From NCBI GenBank assembly GCA_023614405.1, contig CM042694.1, positions 130,205,711 through 130,269,710 on the forward strand: a stretch of DNA of 64,000 nucleotides, written 5' to 3'. The notes under the pieces are model-generated. The model saw only the letters and a program-made list of their open reading frames with translations. It ran no database searches and was not told where the DNA came from. The translations under genes and the position numbers were made by a program. This stretch comes from Avena insularis (taxonomy: Eukaryota > Streptophyta > Magnoliopsida > Poales > Poaceae). Below are positions 36,392-48,055 of this stretch, piece after piece. Within the stretch, counting starts at the first letter, position 1. Each line of letters begins with the position of its first letter.

Positions 36392-36612
36392 GTCAAGGAC
36401 ATCTTCACAAGGGGAGCCCCTCATAACCAATCTCTTTACTTTGTTGTTTTTGTTTTGCTTAGTTTCTTTTTGCTTAGTTTGCTTGTTTTGTTCTTTCAAA
36501 AACACAAAAAAATTAGTTTTACAAGTTTGCTTCCTTATTTCAAAAACACAAAAAAGTAGTTCCTTTCTTAAGTTGCCTTTATGACTAGCTCTGCTCCAAT
36601 CACTATTTCATT

Positions 36613-37218
36613 ATGGATAGCTCACTCAGTTTCCTATTTGGGAACAGTATTATGACTGCCAACATAATAGATGAACCACCGCCTGCTAGAACCTCCATGG
36701 AAGAAGAAATTGCTGAAACTGAAAGCTCATTAGATGAAAAAGAGGAGGAGAGTGATGGACAAAAGGAGGAAGAATGGATCTACCCATGCCTAACTTCTAA
36801 TGAGAGTAACTCTTTATCCCTTGCATTATTTGATTGTTCCCCATGCTTATCAAAGGAGGGTGAATGTTATGTTCCCGAGGATTCTTTTGAAAATGTTTAT
36901 AATAAAGCTCTAGTGCTTGTAGATCATGAAAAGCATGCCTTATGTGATAGTTATATTGTTGAGTTTATTCATGAGTCTACTGAAAATTATTATGAGAGAG
37001 GAAAATATGGTTGTAGAAGTTTTTATGGTAATGAAACACCACTCTATGTGCTGAAAGTTTTGAAGTTACTTTTGTTTTATCTTCCTATGCCTGTCACTTT
37101 GCTCTTTGTGCATTTATTTGCATACAAGATTCCTATGCATAGGAAGTGGGTTAGACTTAAATGTGTTTTGAATTTGCTTCTTGATGCTCTCTTTTACTTC
37201 AATTCATATTTCCTATGA
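36613..37218 (+). CDS. N-family protein of N2, intact 201-codon frame
   Basis: Open from ATG 36613 to TGA 37216-37218. The start MDSSLSFLFGN matches the gag start of N0. After about 30 residues it jumps to an acidic segment (SLDEKEEESDGQKEEE), so most of the capsid part present in N0 is missing, probably an internal deletion. The C-terminal 91 residues (36943-37215, CDSYIVEFIHESTENYYERG, then a hydrophobic block with LLLFYLPMPVTLL, then HRKWVRLKCVL) match N1 and N3. This is the only undamaged copy in the window. No enzymatic motif. Possible membrane association is inferred from hydrophobicity only. Translation and function unproven. Confidence 0.6.
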   Translation: MDSSLSFLFGNSIMTANIIDEPPPARTSMEEEIAETESSLDEKEEESDGQKEEEWIYPCLTSNESNSLSLALFDCSPCLSKEGECYVPEDSFENVYNKALVLVDHEKHALCDSYIVEFIHESTENYYERGKYGCRSFYGNETPLYVLKVLKLLLFYLPMPVTLLFVHLFAYKIPMHRKWVRLKCVLNLLLDALFYFNSYFL

Positions 37219-39993
37219 GAGCATCTTCTCAAATTTCCATGCCTAACTTAAAGGCGTTAAAGAAAAGTACTTGTTGGGAGATAACCCAAGAGTTTTAGAT
37301 GAGTCTTGGAAGTTATTACCTCTGTAATAACCTCTCCTTATCCTTTTTATTTCCTTTTTGTGCCAAGAGTAACCTCTAATGAGAGTGAAGTAATGATTGG
37401 GAAAGTTGCTGTCCCGAAACAGATTTTTGTGCTTCACCGTAAAAATTCCTTAGAGAGATCTGTATGTCGAATTGCGCTGTAATTGTTTGTGCTTCTGCCC
37501 CAGGTTGTTATCTAACTTTAGTTAGTTCAATACTTTTTGATTTGAGCAACAGAAGGTCTTCGAAAAAATTCGTCTTTACCTGCTGGTCTGTTTTGATAGA
37601 TTTCTGCCATTTTCTGCATTTGCTTCTTGTGGGTTCCTTTTTGAGTTCTTTTGGGGAATTGAGCTTTTTGAGGGAACTGCTACAGTATCTAGTGTTCTAA
37701 TGAAAGTTTATTTGGTGTTAGAGCTGAACCTTGAGACTTATTTATCTTAAGTGCACTAATGTTGCTAATGAGATTGTGTGAAGTTTTGTATGAAGGAAAA
37801 ATTTCAGGTGTATGGAAGGAATGAGTAATGAGATGAAGGATGGACTAAAGCTCAAGCTTGGGGATGCCACGCGTGTAACCCCAAGAAATATCCAAGAAGT
37901 ACAAGCGTCAAAGCTTGGTGATGCCCAAGGCATCCCCTTTTTCATCAATAAAAATTTCAGGTTTCTTCCAAACGGTTCATTTTTATTGTTTCATGCACAG
38001 TTGTGTTTTTCTTGGAGCGTCTTCTTTTTCGTTTTTGTTTTGGTTTTAGTTTGTTTGGTTTGCTTAGTTTTCTGAATAAGTTGGTTGGACCCCCTCTTTC
38101 ATACATTGGTTTGCAAATAGTTTGGTTTGGTTTGGAAAAGAGTAGGAAAGTTCATACTTATGTGGTAAAAAGAGCTCATTTTTGACCGTAGCTTGTGCTT
38201 TGTCATGCCATGCTTGATATTGTTTTGGCTTTATGCTTAGTATTCTTTGCTGTAGCATGACTTGTTATAAACAATTGAGATTGCTTAATGTGCCTTGGAT
38301 GAATCATGCGTTGTTTTAGCATATTAAAGCATAGTATAGTGGTATTCTCCTTTGATGCTTTATTTGGGTCGACTTGGCGCATGCTCACACCATGTTATGA
38401 CTATCTCAAGTCACCATAGCCTTTATGATCCTTTAGTTTTCAACTTGTAGTATCACTTTATGCTTTGATCAATGATGTTTTGTCGCTCTGCATGATTATG
38501 GCCATTATTGCTCTCTTAGTTTGTCGCTCCTAGTCTTTTGCTAGCCTCCACAACAAAGTATGAGTTCCACTCATGCATCCAACTCCCTAAACCAAGTTAT
38601 TCCAAAGAGTCCACCATACCTACCTATTAGCATATGCTATTCCAAGTATATTCATGCTTTTGTTTACCTTCCACTTGTTATGAGAAAACTAGTGATTAAA
38701 GCTCTCACGAACTTGATGGCACACCTTACTTTACTTGCCCTTAATAATCTTGAACCATTCTGTCTTCTATGTTGTATATGCTTGCACTTATTTGTTGCGA
38801 ATTAGCAGAACCATGCTTATATGGGGAACACTTTCAGCACTGCACTTGGTACTTGTACCTAGTTGATATCATGCTCTTTTGTATATGGATGGCGTCGGTG
38901 TGAAATGAAAGGGGATCTTGTAAGTCCATGGAGTTATGTATATGTGTTAGAGAAACGCCTGGGCCGCTGGTCTAATCCATGCTGACATGGTGGAAACCTG
39001 CAGCGTAACCATAATGAGCTGTCTATGAAGCATTTTTCTTATAAAAAAAAGAGTCCTATATTGAGAAAAAAAGTGAAAAGAAAAAAAGAGATACTATGAA
39101 AAGAGGAAAGAGAGAAAAAAAGCACCATATTCCCATGGTAAATAAGAAGAATGCTGAGATGCTCATTGTCTGCTTGCCTTGTCATTTTGATATGGGGATT
39201 CTTCCGTATCATCGGGCAAGGGGTACCCCGTTGGCGGTTCTCAATGATACACATGTACTTACAATGACAAGAACTTACCGGTGACTAAACTTGAGTAGCA
39301 TGAGGAGCGGCCCTCGTATACAAGGTACATGAGATTTCTGACTTATACTTCGTCAAGCATGTACACCATAGTTTGTTCACTTTAACCTTAATCACTTCAA
39401 GATGCTTATGATAGGGGCAATGAGAGCTGAAAGCTTTAAGTATCATAATTTTTGGAAGCTTTTTATGAGACTTGAATCCCTACTTCCTTTTACCAAAGGC
39501 CTTTCTTCCACTATTATATTGAGTCTCCACCTTCTATCTTTATGCACCTACTCTGAGAGCATAGTGGCCATTCTTAGTTCTATGTGCATTATCCCAAGAC
39601 TAGTTGATTGATGCATAACTTGATATTGCTTGTTTTAAACTATTGTATCTAGTCACTCTTATGAACTTTGAAGATGTCGCATGCATTTATATTTGCTACT
39701 CTATTGAGGGACAAGCTGAATACTATTATGCCATGTTTTCTTTATGTGAAACAAACAAACGTCTTGCAAAGCATGTTATCTTTTGTTTGTGCCTTTTCAT
39801 GTTGCATCATAGTTTCTTCGCTTATTGCTAGAACTTTGTCTTTCATGTTGTGATTGAAGTACTATGATCCCAGCTTTGAATGTTTTGCAAATACTTTGAT
39901 CAAGTCTTTGATGGTGCATGTCACCTCAAAAATTATTCTTTCTTTTTATCACTTACCTACTCGAGGACGAGCAGGAGTTAAGCTTGGGGATGT
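37219..39993 (+). other. N2 noncoding 3' internal region
   Basis: No gene. Near identical to the same region of N1. Ends with GGACGAGCAGGAG before the LTR. Confidence 0.75.
37917..37937 (+). other. Conserved hairpin in N2, one stem mismatch
   Basis: GGTGATGCC / GGCATCCCC with loop CAA; the G-to-T change disrupts one stem pair. Confidence 0.65.
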
Positions 39994-41595
39994 TGATACA
40001 TTGCAAATGTATCTATAATTTTTGATGTTCCATGCTTGGTTTTATCTACTTTCTTGTGTTTTGTTCCGACTTTGTAGTACTTTTCATATGATTTCTTGGA
40101 CTAACCTATTAACAAGAGCCATAGTGCCAGCTGCCTGTTTTCTGCTGTTTTTGGTTCCAGGAAAGTCAGAAAATGAATATTCTCGGAATTGGACGGGACA
40201 AAAACCAAAGTGCCTATTTTTCCAGAAGGGATCAAGTGCCAGAATACGAGACAGAGAAGGGCCAGGGAGCCACCACACCACCTGGCCGCGTGGCCAGGCC
40301 TGACCCAAGCCAGGGGGTGGTGTGGCCGCTCCCGGCACCCCCTCGGCCTCTCCTTCCGCCTATATATTGCCCTCAGGACGAAAACCCTAAGTACCCGATC
40401 AAAAATCCACGAAAGAGTCTCAGTCAGCTGCCGTCTCCATCCCTAGATCGGGAGGGATCTGAAGCTCTTCCCGGCACCCTATCGGAGAGGGGAATTCACC
40501 CTGGAGGCCTTCTTCATCACCATGCAAGCCTCCGATGTGATGCGTGAGTAGTTCATCCTTGGACTACGGATCCATGTAGTAGCTAGATGGCTGGTTTCTC
40601 CTCCTTTGTGCTTTCATGTTTAGATCTTGTGAGCTCCGTTCATGATCAAGATCATCTATTTGTAATCCATACATGTTGTGTTTGCAGGGATCCAATGGAT
40701 ATTGAGATGCTATATCAGATTGATTATTGATTCTATCATGTCTTTGTTATTTGAGATCTTGCATGCTTTCCGTTGTTAGTAGCTATCTTGGCCAAGTAGA
40801 TGCTAGGAACTCCAAGAGTTAGTATTTATGCTCGATAGTGGATTCATGCCTCTGGTAATCTGGGGAAGTGACAGAAATCTCTAAGGTACTAGATGTGCTA
40901 TTGCTACTAGGGAGAAAACAACAATCCTTTGTTCATAGAACAATCGTATTGTTTACTTTACACGCAGTTCGTAAAGCAATAATCTATTGCTTGCAACATA
41001 ATACTAGAGGGGGTTCGGATGCTAACCTGAAGGTGGATTATTAGTCATAGATGCAGTTGGATGGCGGTCTATGTATTATGTTGTAATGCCCAATCAAGTC
41101 TCAAAGGAGTCAAGATGATTAGTATATGCATGTATTGCTTTCTTGGTGTTTGTCAATTGCCCCGCTGTAATTTGTTCACCCAGCATGTTATCTATCTAAG
41201 GAGAGACACCTCTAGTGAACTATGGATCCCGGTCCTTTCTCTTTACATACAATCTATAAACTGTTTCTGCTTTGTGTTTACTTTTTGCAAACTTTTACTT
41301 CTTTCCATTCGATACGTTTAATCCTTTATCTTCCGCAAAACACGGTGAGATTGACAACCTCATCGCAAGTTGGGGACAAAGTTCTGTGGTTGTGTGGTGC
41401 AGGTCTCCACGTTGCTACTAGCACCGGTAGTGCGCCCTGCCAAAGCTCAGCTAGCAACACCTTTGGGGTGTTTCCTTGCTCCTACTGGTTCGATTAAACC
41501 TTGGTTTCATAACTGAGGGAAAACTTACTGTTGTGCTCATCATACCTTCCTCTTGGGGTTCCCAACGAGCTCTATGTTGAAAGTTGAGCGCATCA
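39994..41595 (+). repeat. 3' LTR of N2
   Basis: 1,602 bases, TGATACATTGC ... GAGCGCATCA, followed by the ACTGC TSD. Confidence 0.93.
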
Positions 41596-41600
41596 ACTGC

Positions 41601-42936
41601 GCAGCGTGATCCGGCTGAGGTTTTGTCGGTAGATCAAATGGAAATTGACGAGGATGTGTTTCCGGTGCGAGCTATACCAGCTTGGGCACTGCCCATATTC
41701 CAATTCCTGAAGGATGGATCTTTGCCCAATGAAGAAGTGCTTTCAAGGCAAATTCAGAGGAGGGCAAAGGCATACACGATTATCAATGCCGAGCTATACA
41801 AGAGGAGTGTCACTAATGTCCTGCAACGGTGTGTTGACCCGGAAGAAGGGCTTGACAACCTCCGAGATATACATCAAGGGGAATGTGGGCATCACGCCTC
41901 ATCCAGAGCCTTAGTGGCGAAAGCTTTACGGCATGGATTCTACTGGCCAAGTGCCTTGGAACAAGCAGAGGATCTAGTAAGAAAATGCAATGGTTGTGAG
42001 AGGTATGCCACCAAGACACACATGCCAATGTCGGAGCTCAAGACCATACCAATTACCTAGCCATTTTTTGTATGGTGTTTGGATATGGTTGGTCCATTTA
42101 AGCCAGCGAGAGGAAATATGACCCACATCTTGGTTATGGTGGACAAGTTTACCAAATGGATTGAAGTGAAGCCGATAAGAAAATGTGATGGAGCTACAGC
42201 CATGACATTCCTCAAAGATATCATCCTGAGATATGGCTACCCTCACAGTATCATAACACATAATGGCACCAATTTCGCTGAAGGAGCATTTGCGCGATTC
42301 TGCCGGGATAAAAAGATCCAGCTGGACGTTGCTTCAGTAGCACACCCCGCATCGAATGGACAAGTGGAAAGATCCAACGGATTAGTGTTATCCGGGATAA
42401 AACCCCGGCTCGTTGAGCCGCTGCAAAGATCAGCGGGGTGCTAGATAGAAGAACTATGGAGTTTAAGAACAACTCAGAATCGATGAACGGGCTATACTCC
42501 ATTTTTTCTGGTATATGGGGAAGAAGCTGTATTACCAGCCGACATAGAGCATGATTCGCCTAGGGTCACCCAATACACAGAAGCCGAAGTGCGAGAAGCC
42601 CGACAAAATGATGTTGATCTGCTAGAAGAAGCGAGAGAATTGGCATTGTCCAGATCCACCATATATCAGCAAAATCTCTGACGCTATCATAGCCAGAAAG
42701 TAAACCCCCGAGTCTTCCGGGAAGGTGATCTGGTACTCCGGCTAGTACAACATACTGCTAGCATGCATAAGTTATCCCCTCCATGGGAAGGGCCATTCAT
42801 TGTAAGCAAAGCATTGCACAATGACTCTTATTATCTCATTGATGCACAACCACAGGAGAAGAACAAGGCGGATAGGTCTGGCGAGGAATCTAAGCATCCA
42901 TGGAATGTAGCCCTACTTCGTCCATTCTACACTTAA
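41601..42936 (+). pseudogene. Integrase of T, catalytic Asp lost
   Basis: Continues the pol frame directly after N2. The zinc-binding HHCC domain is at about 41868-42015 (IHQGECGHH ... CNGCERYA). The core starts DMVGPFKPARG at 42085. The second catalytic Asp, normally in TDNGT, is His here (ITHNGTNF, codon CAT at 42259-42261). The Glu is kept in NGQVERSNG. The C-terminal GPY/F-type motif is SPPWEGPFIV at about 42776-42805. In-frame stops: TAG 42058, TAG 42442, TGA 42484, TGA 42679; the natural end is TAA 42934. Integrase would insert the cDNA copy. The enzyme is inactive by sequence. Confidence 0.92.
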
Positions 42937-43565
42937 CAAAGAAGTGTGTGTATCCGAGTTTCTCATATGTCGGTATGTATGCCGGCAATGAGTTTATCAA
43001 TGAAATCTTGGCACCTCGAGCAGTAACTCGGGGACTGCCTTAGTAATATTTGTTGTCTTCTGTGTTTGTCATTTATTTTTATGTCGGCTGGCTTAAGTTG
43101 CTTATGCCTAAGCCGGATTAGTAGTGTGCGAGCACCAAAAACTCAACTCTTCGACTTGCTGCTGTCCAACAAGAATTGGCTTCATGGCAAGCAAGAGAAC
43201 AAGTTTGGAAGTGCGTAGCACACGAAAAACGACTAAGGAAAAGAACGTAATCGAGCCAACATTCTTTATTCGGACTAACATTATGTTTACTTTACTTTTA
43301 CTACGCTCGATTATTTTGAGCTAAGCCTAAAGTTTCCAAGTATTGTTAAGTCAATTTTTGAAACTCGGACTCGTAAGTCACAAAACCGAATCAAGGTAGA
43401 CGCGAGTCGAGCCATGAAATTGAAGGAACAAGAAAATGAAACTCGGGGACTATGCCCAAGTTAATCCGGCATGAACAATTTAGTATCAAAACATAATCTG
43501 TGTGCTTAATACATCTGCACCCGGCATACCGGGGATTTGATAAAATTCAAAGTGTTTTTTCGTGC
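42937..43565 (+). other. T noncoding sequence after integrase
   Basis: No gene seen. Contains phrases such as CTCGGGGACT (43028-43037 and 43442-43451), echoing the polypurine tract. Confidence 0.6.
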
Positions 43566-46500
43566 TCAAGGAGCAACAGCAGGAGGAGGTAACTCGGCGC
43601 CAGTAGGTGGAACTCTGGCTTCAGCCTCATCGTCGTCTTCATTTTCCTCGAGATCCGAGGCTTCATCCTCTTCCTTGTCGCCCGAGTCATTTTTGACGTA
43701 TTCGTCGTCAACGGTGCCGAGGAAGCTTGGTCCTTCATTCCATTGATGGACAGGGGCAAACTGGATGAGGTTGTGGGCACAAGCCTTGCGCCGAGCAACC
43801 CAATCCGGATCATTTGACCATTTAGACCTGGTGCGCAAGCGCTCAAGAATCTTAAAATCTAATTTCTCATACCACATAAGCACAAAGTGGAGGACAGTAT
43901 CAGCTCCAGCACGAGTGGCGGATTCCCTCCAGAGGTCGAGCTGGGTCTCGTAATCCATCAGCCTATTGATCAAAACAGTAGATCCCTCTGGAACATCCTC
44001 ATCAGGCCAAAGGGCACGGAAGATCCGGATGGCTGAATCAAGGAGACCCGAGCCATAGTTCTTCACAATTTCAATGCGAGAGGATAGGCTGACCAGCAAG
44101 TCCTCCATGTCATAAAGAATAGTTTCAGACCTAGGACCAGTTGGGGTACCCCTTTGCTGGCGGAACTTGGCGACGGCAGTAGCCGCAATGGCATCGCTCT
44201 GTGGGAATTTGCCTGAAAACGAAGCAAGTGAAATAAGTAAAAGGGTTTAACCCGGAGAAATACATGTCGGCTGAAGGAAAAGAGCTTACGGGAGATATGA
44301 CTATGGATCCGAGTCAGCTCGTTGGTGCAATCGGCACGCCTCTTCCGGAGCTTCTCAAGTTCGACATTAGTCGAGTCAAGGTTGACGTCGGCCTCCTTCA
44401 GCCATTCTTGCTCCTTTGAAAGTTGGAGGCTAAGACGTTCTCGCTCTTCAGTGAAGTCTTGGCCAGCCTTGTCCATCTCAACCTTGTGAAGCTCTTTGAG
44501 TTTTTTCATCTCAGCCTTGAGCTTGGCAACTTCATCATCCTTGGCTCGAAGTTTGGCAAGCTTGTCATCCTTCTTCTTGAGTTCGGCCTGATGTTGCCCT
44601 GCTTGTTCGAGAAAATGCAGCATCATATCAGGCAAGGGCACACTATCTTCAAGGGATGATGCAACGATTTGTTGACCCGGCAGAGCTGAGGTATGAATAT
44701 CTGCCGAGCTCAGGAGAAAGGAGAGAGGGCATGGAAATTGAGTAATCAAAGCGAATTACCTTTTATCTCGGCCAAGTTTTTTCTCATAATTTTGTTTTCG
44801 GCCTCCACTCTGGCTGTGCAATCCGAATGACAAATTAGTTCGGGGAAAAACAAAGAAAGATAAGGGAGAGGTCAAAGAGAGAACTTACCCTTTTTCTCGA
44901 CTTCAGCAAGAAGAGCAGCATGCTTCGAGCGCAACACCTTGTGGGAGTCCAAGAGGTGCTGAAATTCAGCACTCTGACAATTGGTAGTGACCTGAAAAGA
45001 GCAAGGTTGGCTCAGCTATGTGCATATTCGAAGAGTATAAAATCCAAGCCAAGTGGAACTTAACCTGGCTCTAGGTATGTGCCTATTCAAAGCGTACAAA
45101 ATCCAGGCCAAGTGGAACTTAACCCGGCTCTAGGTGTGTGCATGTTCGAAGTGTACAAAATCTGGGCCAAGTGGAACTTAACCCGGCTCTAGGAGTGTGC
45201 ATATTCGAAGTGTACAAAATCCGGTCCAAGTGGAACTTAACCCGGCTCTAGGTGTATGCATGTTCGAAGTGTACAAAATCCGGGCCAAGTGGAACTTAAC
45301 CCGGCTCTAGGTGTGTGCATATTCGAAGTGTACAAAAGCCGGGTCAAGTGGAAATTAACCCGGCTCTAGCTGTGTGCATATTCGAAGTGTGCAAAATCCG
45401 GGCCAAGTGGAACTTAACCCGGCTTTCGGTGTGTGCGTATTCGAAGCTACTAAGGAGCTACGCTAGTTCTCTAAGGAGCATCCGGTCGAGTAACAAGTCA
45501 CTCCCCCGGAGGCTCGGGTACTAATGGTTATGTCTCTAGGCACTTGTGTGTATTAAGTAAAAGACAAAGTAGCGTGCCTCCATCATCCGGCCAGCAAGGT
45601 TGATAGCCTTGGCTGCTGTGTTCATTTGTGCACTGAACTCGGCGGGCCCAAACTTTTCCGGGAGATCATCTTTTGGATTGATGAACTCTGCGTTGTTCCA
45701 ATTGTTTACATATTCAATCAAGGCTGGAGGATAGCCCTCTCCACTAAGCATGTGAGGTGCCACCAAGCCTTTGGCGTGGGCCTCCCTCCTCGCAACTTGG
45801 GCAGCAGCAGGGTTGGTATGCAGTGCGAGTTGCTTACTGCTAGCTGACCCGGAGGGGGCATCTTTCTTTGGCAGCATGGACGCGAGCGTGCGCTGTCCAG
45901 CTTTGATAGATGTTGTCTTGGTGGCCCCAGAACCTTTCTTGGACTTGGGTTGCTGTTGGGAGGCTGAAGCTTGAGCTGCTGATTTGGACTTGGGTGCTGC
46001 TTTGGTGCTAGCGGAGTCTTCTCGCCGGGTCTTGGAAGACTTGGACGAGCCAGAAGGAGTTGCTGCTGATACTGGTGCTTGTGTTGCTGTTGGTGCTGCT
46101 GTTGGTGCTAGCGCTGGTGTTGGTGGTGGTGTTGCTGCTGCTGGTGGTACCTCGGAGGTGATAGGTTGTGGCTGAGCAAATAAAGAGCTAGGAGCATCAT
46201 CTACCTCGGCCGTGCCACTTCCCCCTGCTCCGAGGTTGACCTCCTCTAGACGAGGTGAGCTAGGACCTGGAGCAGCCACTGAACCCTCCTGAATTGGGCT
46301 CAGTGGGCGTGTATTGTCACCACGAGGGGGAGATGAGGTATGCCGGAGGGGCGAAGCAATGCTGGAGCCACTCTGGGGAACATCCATCGTAGCCCTATCA
46401 AATCAGACAACGAATAACAGGTTATAAAAAAAGAAAGGCATATAGACAGAGAAGCATAAAGCAGAGAATTGGACAAAAGGAAAAAATGACTTACTCGTCA

Positions 46501-48055
46501 GAAGTCAAAGGCTCCTTGGGCTTCCGGGCTCTCCGAACTATGCCTTTAGTCGGAGGCTTGGTGGCGGCCTTGTCGGTAGACTTCTTCTTCCTATTGGTTG
46601 CTTGGGGTTGCTTGGAGGAAGCAGCCGAGGAAGGGGCCCGCTTCTTAGACGCGGCTGGGGCCGGCTCACTCGAAGAAAGAGGGGGATCTTCATGGATCTG
46701 CCCAGCCGGGTTAGCTGAAGCCTGAAATGCGTAAGAAATGGGTACCACGTCAAATACCTCAACCACCTCAATGTCGGAATCATCTTCATCGTCAGGCAAA
46801 TTCCTTAAGGAAGAGAAGTTACCAGAGGGTCGCTTGGTTGCGTCCGGGGTGGCCAGGAACATTTCCTGATCCGGCTCCTCCTCGTCTGAGACAAGTCGAT
46901 CCTTCCCCCATTTGAGGGAAGGCTCAGTGCCATCTTCGAGGGTCTGCTGAAGAAACAACTAAGAGGAAAATGCAAAAGGGATCAAATAAACAACATGCTC
47001 CGACATAGAATATAACTCGGAAAGGGATTGAGAAACGAGATTTACCCCAGGAGGAGGCTTATCCCGGCAGTAGTGCTCCAACCCCCACTCCCAGTCAGAG
47101 CTAAAGTCCTTGTCGGTTGTGAAGAGGGCCTTGACCCGGCGGAAGATCTCAGTGTTGTTCAACTCGAAGGAGGAGGTCCGGTTGGGGTCAAGTCGCTAGC
47201 TCATGTGGCAGAGCTTGTGTGTGCGCTTTTGTAGGGGGGAAATCCGGCTGTGGACGAATGTGATCATCACGTCCTCGTTGCGCAGCCCCAGATCCTTCAG
47301 CTCCTGGAACCGCTTATTGAATTGATTCACCAAGACAGTTGGCTTCTTGGAAACCCGGTCCCACAAATCCAGATTAGGAGGACCCATCACAAAGGGGCGC
47401 AGCCGGATCAGATCTTCATCCATGCCGTTCCTCACATAGAAGAAGGTCCGGGCCCAGCCCTTGCAGGAATCAAGCCCCGTGAACCGGGGGAAGACGGATT
47501 GTTTCCGGGGTGAGACGGAGTCCGCACCACATTGGGTCAGGTGCTTGTCCTCCAGGGTAAGCAGCTTATCCGGAACAACGTTTCTCCGCAGACCAAAGAA
47601 CCGGATCCAGAGCTCCTTGGTAGGCCACAGGCCAATGTATCCTTCTGTGGCAGATGCGAAGGAGGAAAGGGAAGTGATGGCATTCGCCAGAAGATGGTGA
47701 GGTTGGAGTTCATAGATATTGATGAAGTCGTGGAAGAAATCGCTCACTGGCAGGCTGAAGCCGCGCTAGAAGTGAGAAAGGAACACGACGAACTCACCTG
47801 GATTGGGTAAGGGAGCGAGCTCCTCGGAGGCAAGGCAAGAAATCATGCCCTCGGGGATGCGGTGGGTGTGGTAGAGCCAATCCAGGTCATCTTGGCACAC
47901 CCAAGAACCAACCCAGGCACCGCGCTCCATAGTTTCACCCCCTCCTCCATATCTTCTTCAACAACGACGAGCTCCTCCTCAGTCATCTCCAGGTCACTGT
48001 CCTCGCCGGCCCATTCAGACGTGGGAGGCAGTGGCTTGGATTGGCGTGGACCCAT
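43566..48055 (-). pseudogene. Antisense seven-exon gene of T (putative 'gypsy-type transposon' family, Transposase_28-like)
   Basis: Minus-strand gene between integrase and the 3' LTR. Proposed exons: 1, 47930-47046; 2, 46958-46495; 3, 46394-45566; 4, 44991-44889; 5, 44813-44760; 6, 44700-44290; 7, 44212-43566. All introns begin GT and end AG, and the phases agree at all six junctions. Exon 1 resembles Pfam PF04195 as I know it (PVSDFFHDFINIYELQPHHL, GLWPTKELWIRFFGLR, RISPLQKRTHKLCHMS). Exons 2-3 are low-complexity Ser/Pro/Ala with nuclear-type basic patches, exons 4-6 form a long coiled coil (LKKKDDKLAKLRAKDDEVAK), and exon 7 is globular with an acidic tail. Exon 1 has TAG at 47768-47766 and 47198-47196. 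A better start, MGPRQSKPLPP at 48055, is out of frame by one base. Exons 2-7 have no stop. Function unknown; RIRE2/Grande elements carry comparable antisense genes. Confidence 0.75.
45017..45446 (+). repeat. 59-base minisatellite, seven full units
   Basis: Seven units of exactly 59 bases (45017-45429) plus 17 bases of an eighth. Each starts TGTGTGCATATTCGAAG-like and ends AACTTAACCCGGCTCTAGG-like. Units differ by scattered substitutions with no indels. The array lies inside intron 3 of the antisense gene. Confidence 0.95.

Larger units (their letters stand above)
34698..41595 (+). mobile_element. N2: complete non-autonomous LTR retrotransposon
   Basis: 6,898 bases with perfect TSD ACTGC (34693-34697 and 41596-41600). 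LTRs 34698-36295 and 39994-41595. Two tRNA-Asp primer-site copies, one open frame of 201 codons, and noncoding 3' sequence close to N1. Inserted between RNase H and integrase of T. Confidence 0.95.

Noticed and set aside
45017..45446. Regular direct repeats that could suggest a CRISPR array
   Set aside because: Units are contiguous 59-mers with no spacers, and the context is a plant retrotransposon.
43566..48055. Captured host gene inside T
   Set aside because: The position and the exon 1 family match antisense genes known from Tat-lineage elements, so it is better read as an element gene; no host gene similarity was recognised.
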